Shown here one piece after another: positions 62,644 to 64,000 of a stretch of DNA of 64,000 nucleotides. Below the pieces are notes generated by a model. That model saw only the letters and a list, made by a program, of their open reading frames with translations. It was not told where the DNA came from and did no database searches. Every line of letters starts with the position of its first letter. Position 1 is the stretch's first letter. The position numbers were made by a program, and so were the translations under genes. The DNA lies in contig CAJTYM010000020.1 in NCBI GenBank assembly GCA_910583835.1, positions 1 through 64,000 of the forward strand, in the 5' to 3' direction. The stretch is from an uncultured Lachnospiraceae bacterium. GTDB lineage: Bacteria; Bacillota; Clostridia; Lachnospirales; Lachnospiraceae.

Positions 62644-63237
62644 CTACCCGCTTTTCCTATCTTCTGCGCCGTTTGTGGTACTCGAAGCAGGAGATGCCTT
62701 TTTCCGTGCAGAAGCGGAGCAGCTTTTTATATATTCCGCTTCTGCTTTCTCAACCGACATTTCTGAAACAGCATTATCTTTTCCCTGCTTTTTTATGAAC
62801 TCCATGGTTTCATCCATTGGCTGGGGCGGTTCGGCTACATATGCTGGTGCATAAGGATTTGTTTCATTGTCCATAAAAGCAGCAGTCACTTCTTGCATAT
62901 AATCGAAAAGAGTCTGCCTTGCCTCTGGGCGCATATTGACAAATTTTTCAACCAGAACATAATCGGCTTCGGAAAAATGATATTTGTACGCCAGTTGATC
63001 CAGTATGTCCGAAGGCTTCGGCTTAAACATTTCCCCTTCACCGTTCCGGAGCCATTCTTCTCGGACATCAAATTCCCGGCAGATTAAGGATAAAACCGCA
63101 GCACTTGGTTCGCTAATACCGGTTTCATATTTTCCAATGTTAGCGCGGCTTACGCCTATTCTTTCCGCAAATTCTAGTTGCGTAATGTCTAATTCCCTTC
63201 TGAGTTTTCTTATTCGCTGATTCGTAATAATCACCAC
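62644..63237 (-). CDS. cI-like XRE repressor
   Basis: 197 residues. Two GTG codons follow GAAAGG closely (63237, 63234), so the start is uncertain. N-terminal HTH (LDITQLEFAERIGVSRANIGKYE, residues about 17-40) with a phage-repressor-like continuation (VREEWLRNGEGEMF). The C-terminal part is a disordered Ala/Ser/Lys-rich tail with no LexA-type peptidase motif. It is divergent from early genes, with operator-like repeats between. Confidence 0.88.
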   Translation of the reverse strand: MVIITNQRIRKLRRELDITQLEFAERIGVSRANIGKYETGISEPSAAVLSLICREFDVREEWLRNGEGEMFKPKPSDILDQLAYKYHFSEADYVLVEKFVNMRPEARQTLFDYMQEVTAAFMDNETNPYAPAYVAEPPQPMDETMEFIKKQGKDNAVSEMSVEKAEAEYIKSCSASARKKASPASSTTNGAEDRKSG

Positions 63238-63250
63238 CTTTCAATCAAAT

Positions 63251-63277
63251 AGTATAGTAGAAAAAGCGAATTGTCAA
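63251..63277 (-). promoter_or_regulatory. Candidate promoter of the repressor
   Basis: On the reverse strand TTGACA (63277-63272), 15 bases, TATACT (63256-63251). The short spacer suggests weak or regulated use; the leader would be under 15 bases. Confidence 0.4.
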
Positions 63278-63312
63278 GCGAAAAAAGAACAAAAAGCGAA
63301 AAAAGAACAAAA
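63276..63312. repeat. 18-bp-period direct repeat in the repressor-early gene interval
   Basis: AAGCGAAAAAAGAACAAAA occurs at 63276-63294 and again at 63294-63312. Further GCGAA units lie at 63266-63270 and 63328-63332. Probable operators between divergent promoters. Confidence 0.7.
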
Positions 63313-63318
63313 TAAGTC

Positions 63319-63347
63319 TTGACAAATGCGAATAAAGAGCATATAGT
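63319..63347 (+). promoter_or_regulatory. Early promoter of the forward genes
   Basis: TTGACA (63319-63324), 17-base spacer, TATAGT (63342-63347), 35 bases before the start at 63382. Near-consensus and flanked by repressor-like repeats. Confidence 0.8.
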
Positions 63348-63381
63348 TGTTCTATAAGCACACAAGAAAGGAGTGGTCATC

Positions 63382-63576
63382 ATGGTAAAGCAGGAAAAAG
63401 AATATACGCAGGATCAGATTAAGGATGCAGAGAAGATGTGTCAGCTTATACAGAAAGTACCGGATGAAAAGCGCCAGATGTTTTCCGTTTCCGCCATTGC
63501 ATATATGAGCGGCTTTGAAGTTGGGCTTGTATTGGGGCGGGATGCACAGGCACAGGATGAAAGGAGTCGTCATTGA
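63382..63576 (+). CDS. Unrecognised 64-residue early protein
   Basis: AAGGAG lies 8-9 bases before the ATG. Charged N-terminal helix (EYTQDQIKDAEKMCQLIQKV) followed by FSVSAIAYMSGFEVGLVLG. No known family. First gene of the forward early operon; its stop overlaps the next start. Confidence 0.75.
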   Translation: MVKQEKEYTQDQIKDAEKMCQLIQKVPDEKRQMFSVSAIAYMSGFEVGLVLGRDAQAQDERSRH

Positions 63577-63698
63577 TGGAAAGGACAGATATGGAAATCA
63601 TGGACGAGGGAGAAAAGTATACTGCCGCCCGTGCAACCCAACAAAGTAACACATATAAACATGTACCGGCAATGAGAGGTGAGATGTATGGAAATTAA
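63576..63698 (+). CDS. Unrecognised 40-residue early protein
   Basis: The ATG at 63576 shares one base with the preceding stop (TGATG), with GGAGTCG upstream (AAAGGAG at about 63560-63566). It starts MERTDMEIMDEGEKYTAARA. It overlaps the next gene by 11 bases. No family recognised. Confidence 0.5.
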   Translation: MERTDMEIMDEGEKYTAARATQQSNTYKHVPAMRGEMYGN

Positions 63699-63864
63699 AA
63701 ACAGTTGTTCTATTCAAAAAGAAATAAGCCCTGATAAAGATAGGCTTGTTAGTGTCAAAATCAATTTTTATGGGATTCAGCACAAGAATCTGCACCGAAT
63801 GGAGGAAACTATAGAAGCATTCCTCCATTCGGTTGAAGAGATTTTAATAACGGAATCAGACTAA
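63688..63864 (+). CDS. Unrecognised 58-residue early protein
   Basis: ATG at 63688 after AGAGGTGAG. Alternating beta-like segment (LVSVKINFYGI) and a C-terminal helix (MEETIEAFLHSVEEILI). No known family. Third gene in the overlapping early operon. Confidence 0.65.
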   Translation: MEIKNSCSIQKEISPDKDRLVSVKINFYGIQHKNLHRMEETIEAFLHSVEEILITESD

Positions 63865-63867
63865 AGA

Positions 63868-64000
63868 CTAGTCTCTTTTCTGCTCGTCATAGGCTTGTAT
63901 GGCAGCAGAAATGGCAGCAGAAATAGCATCGATTTCTTCATTAGAGAAGCCTTCAGAGGAAAAAGATGTCCTGCCAAGGTTTTGGAGCTCATTTTTTGCG
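63868..64000 (-). CDS. C-terminal end of an unrecognised reverse-strand protein
   Basis: The frame is open from the right edge to TAG at 63868-63870 and encodes about 43 residues, ending AISAAISAAIQAYDEQKRD. The upstream part lies outside the window. It runs convergent to the early genes, with 3 bases between stops. Confidence 0.55.
   Translation of the reverse strand, partial: AKNELQNLGRTSFSSEGFSNEEIDAISAAISAAIQAYDEQKRD

Larger units (their letters stand above)
57971..64000. mobile_element. Presumed left end of an integrated element (prophage or ICE)
   Basis: A tyrosine recombinase oriented toward the kinase gene lies at the boundary, followed by a toxin-like peptide gene, XRE regulators, DUF4041/T5orf172 and SWIM proteins, a cI-like repressor with divergent promoters, and short overlapping early-type genes. 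Base composition is visibly AT-richer at 60090-62500. The right end and attachment sites are not in view, and no tRNA gene is at the boundary. Confidence 0.7.

Noticed and set aside
1..64000. tRNA or rRNA genes
   Set aside because: I saw no tRNA cloverleaf or rRNA sequence, including at the presumed integration boundary; a tRNA search program would settle this.

Overview
The window looks like a chromosome segment of a motile, spore-forming Gram-positive anaerobe of the Clostridia, most likely Lachnospiraceae. The evidence is SpoVT, a flagellin, Gram-positive ribosome binding sites, mid-range base composition, and giant secreted proteins ending in lysine-rich Ig-like or BspA-type repeats. This is inference from gene content; no rRNA or other phylogenetic marker is present.

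Layout. 1-7734: 3' part of a Fic protein, spoVT, a membrane-anchored polysaccharide deacetylase, then a forward operon of an SbcD-like phosphoesterase, a short SMC-like ATPase with a membrane hairpin, and a class A penicillin-binding protein. 7772-8567: a MazEF-type toxin-antitoxin operon whose promoter sits in a perfect inverted repeat. 8642-12427 (reverse): a 50-residue protein and a FtsX-type ABC transporter. 12623-12786: a small inverted-repeat element. 12926-17543: a YesM/YesN-type two-component system and a sugar-binding lipoprotein.

17628-42163 is the centrepiece, about 24 kb of five very large secreted proteins: a beta-helix/SGNH hydrolase, a GH127 beta-L-arabinofuranosidase with carbohydrate-binding-like modules, a divergent second GH127-superfamily enzyme, a paralogue of the first GH127 protein with no catalytic domain, and a HExxH metalloprotease carrying the same binding modules. 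Together they look like an extracellular machine for arabinosylated material, possibly hydroxyproline-rich plant glycoproteins. The preceding two-component system is a plausible regulator.

42251-57970: an intramembrane-sensing-type two-component system, a ROK glucokinase, a large flagellin and a chemotaxis receptor (both with sigma-28-like promoters), a flavin-type oxidase, a thiamine transporter subunit, an AT-rich pair encoding a PPC-type secreted protein and an unknown protein, glutamate dehydrogenase, and a second OmpR-type two-component system.

57971-64000 looks like one end of an integrated element: tyrosine recombinase, a small type-I-toxin-like peptide gene, two XRE regulators, a DUF4041/T5orf172 protein, a SWIM zinc-finger protein and short early-type genes running off the window.

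A recurring oddity is tandem duplication across gene 3' ends, seen three times (8587-8676, 51288-51363, 55873-55976).
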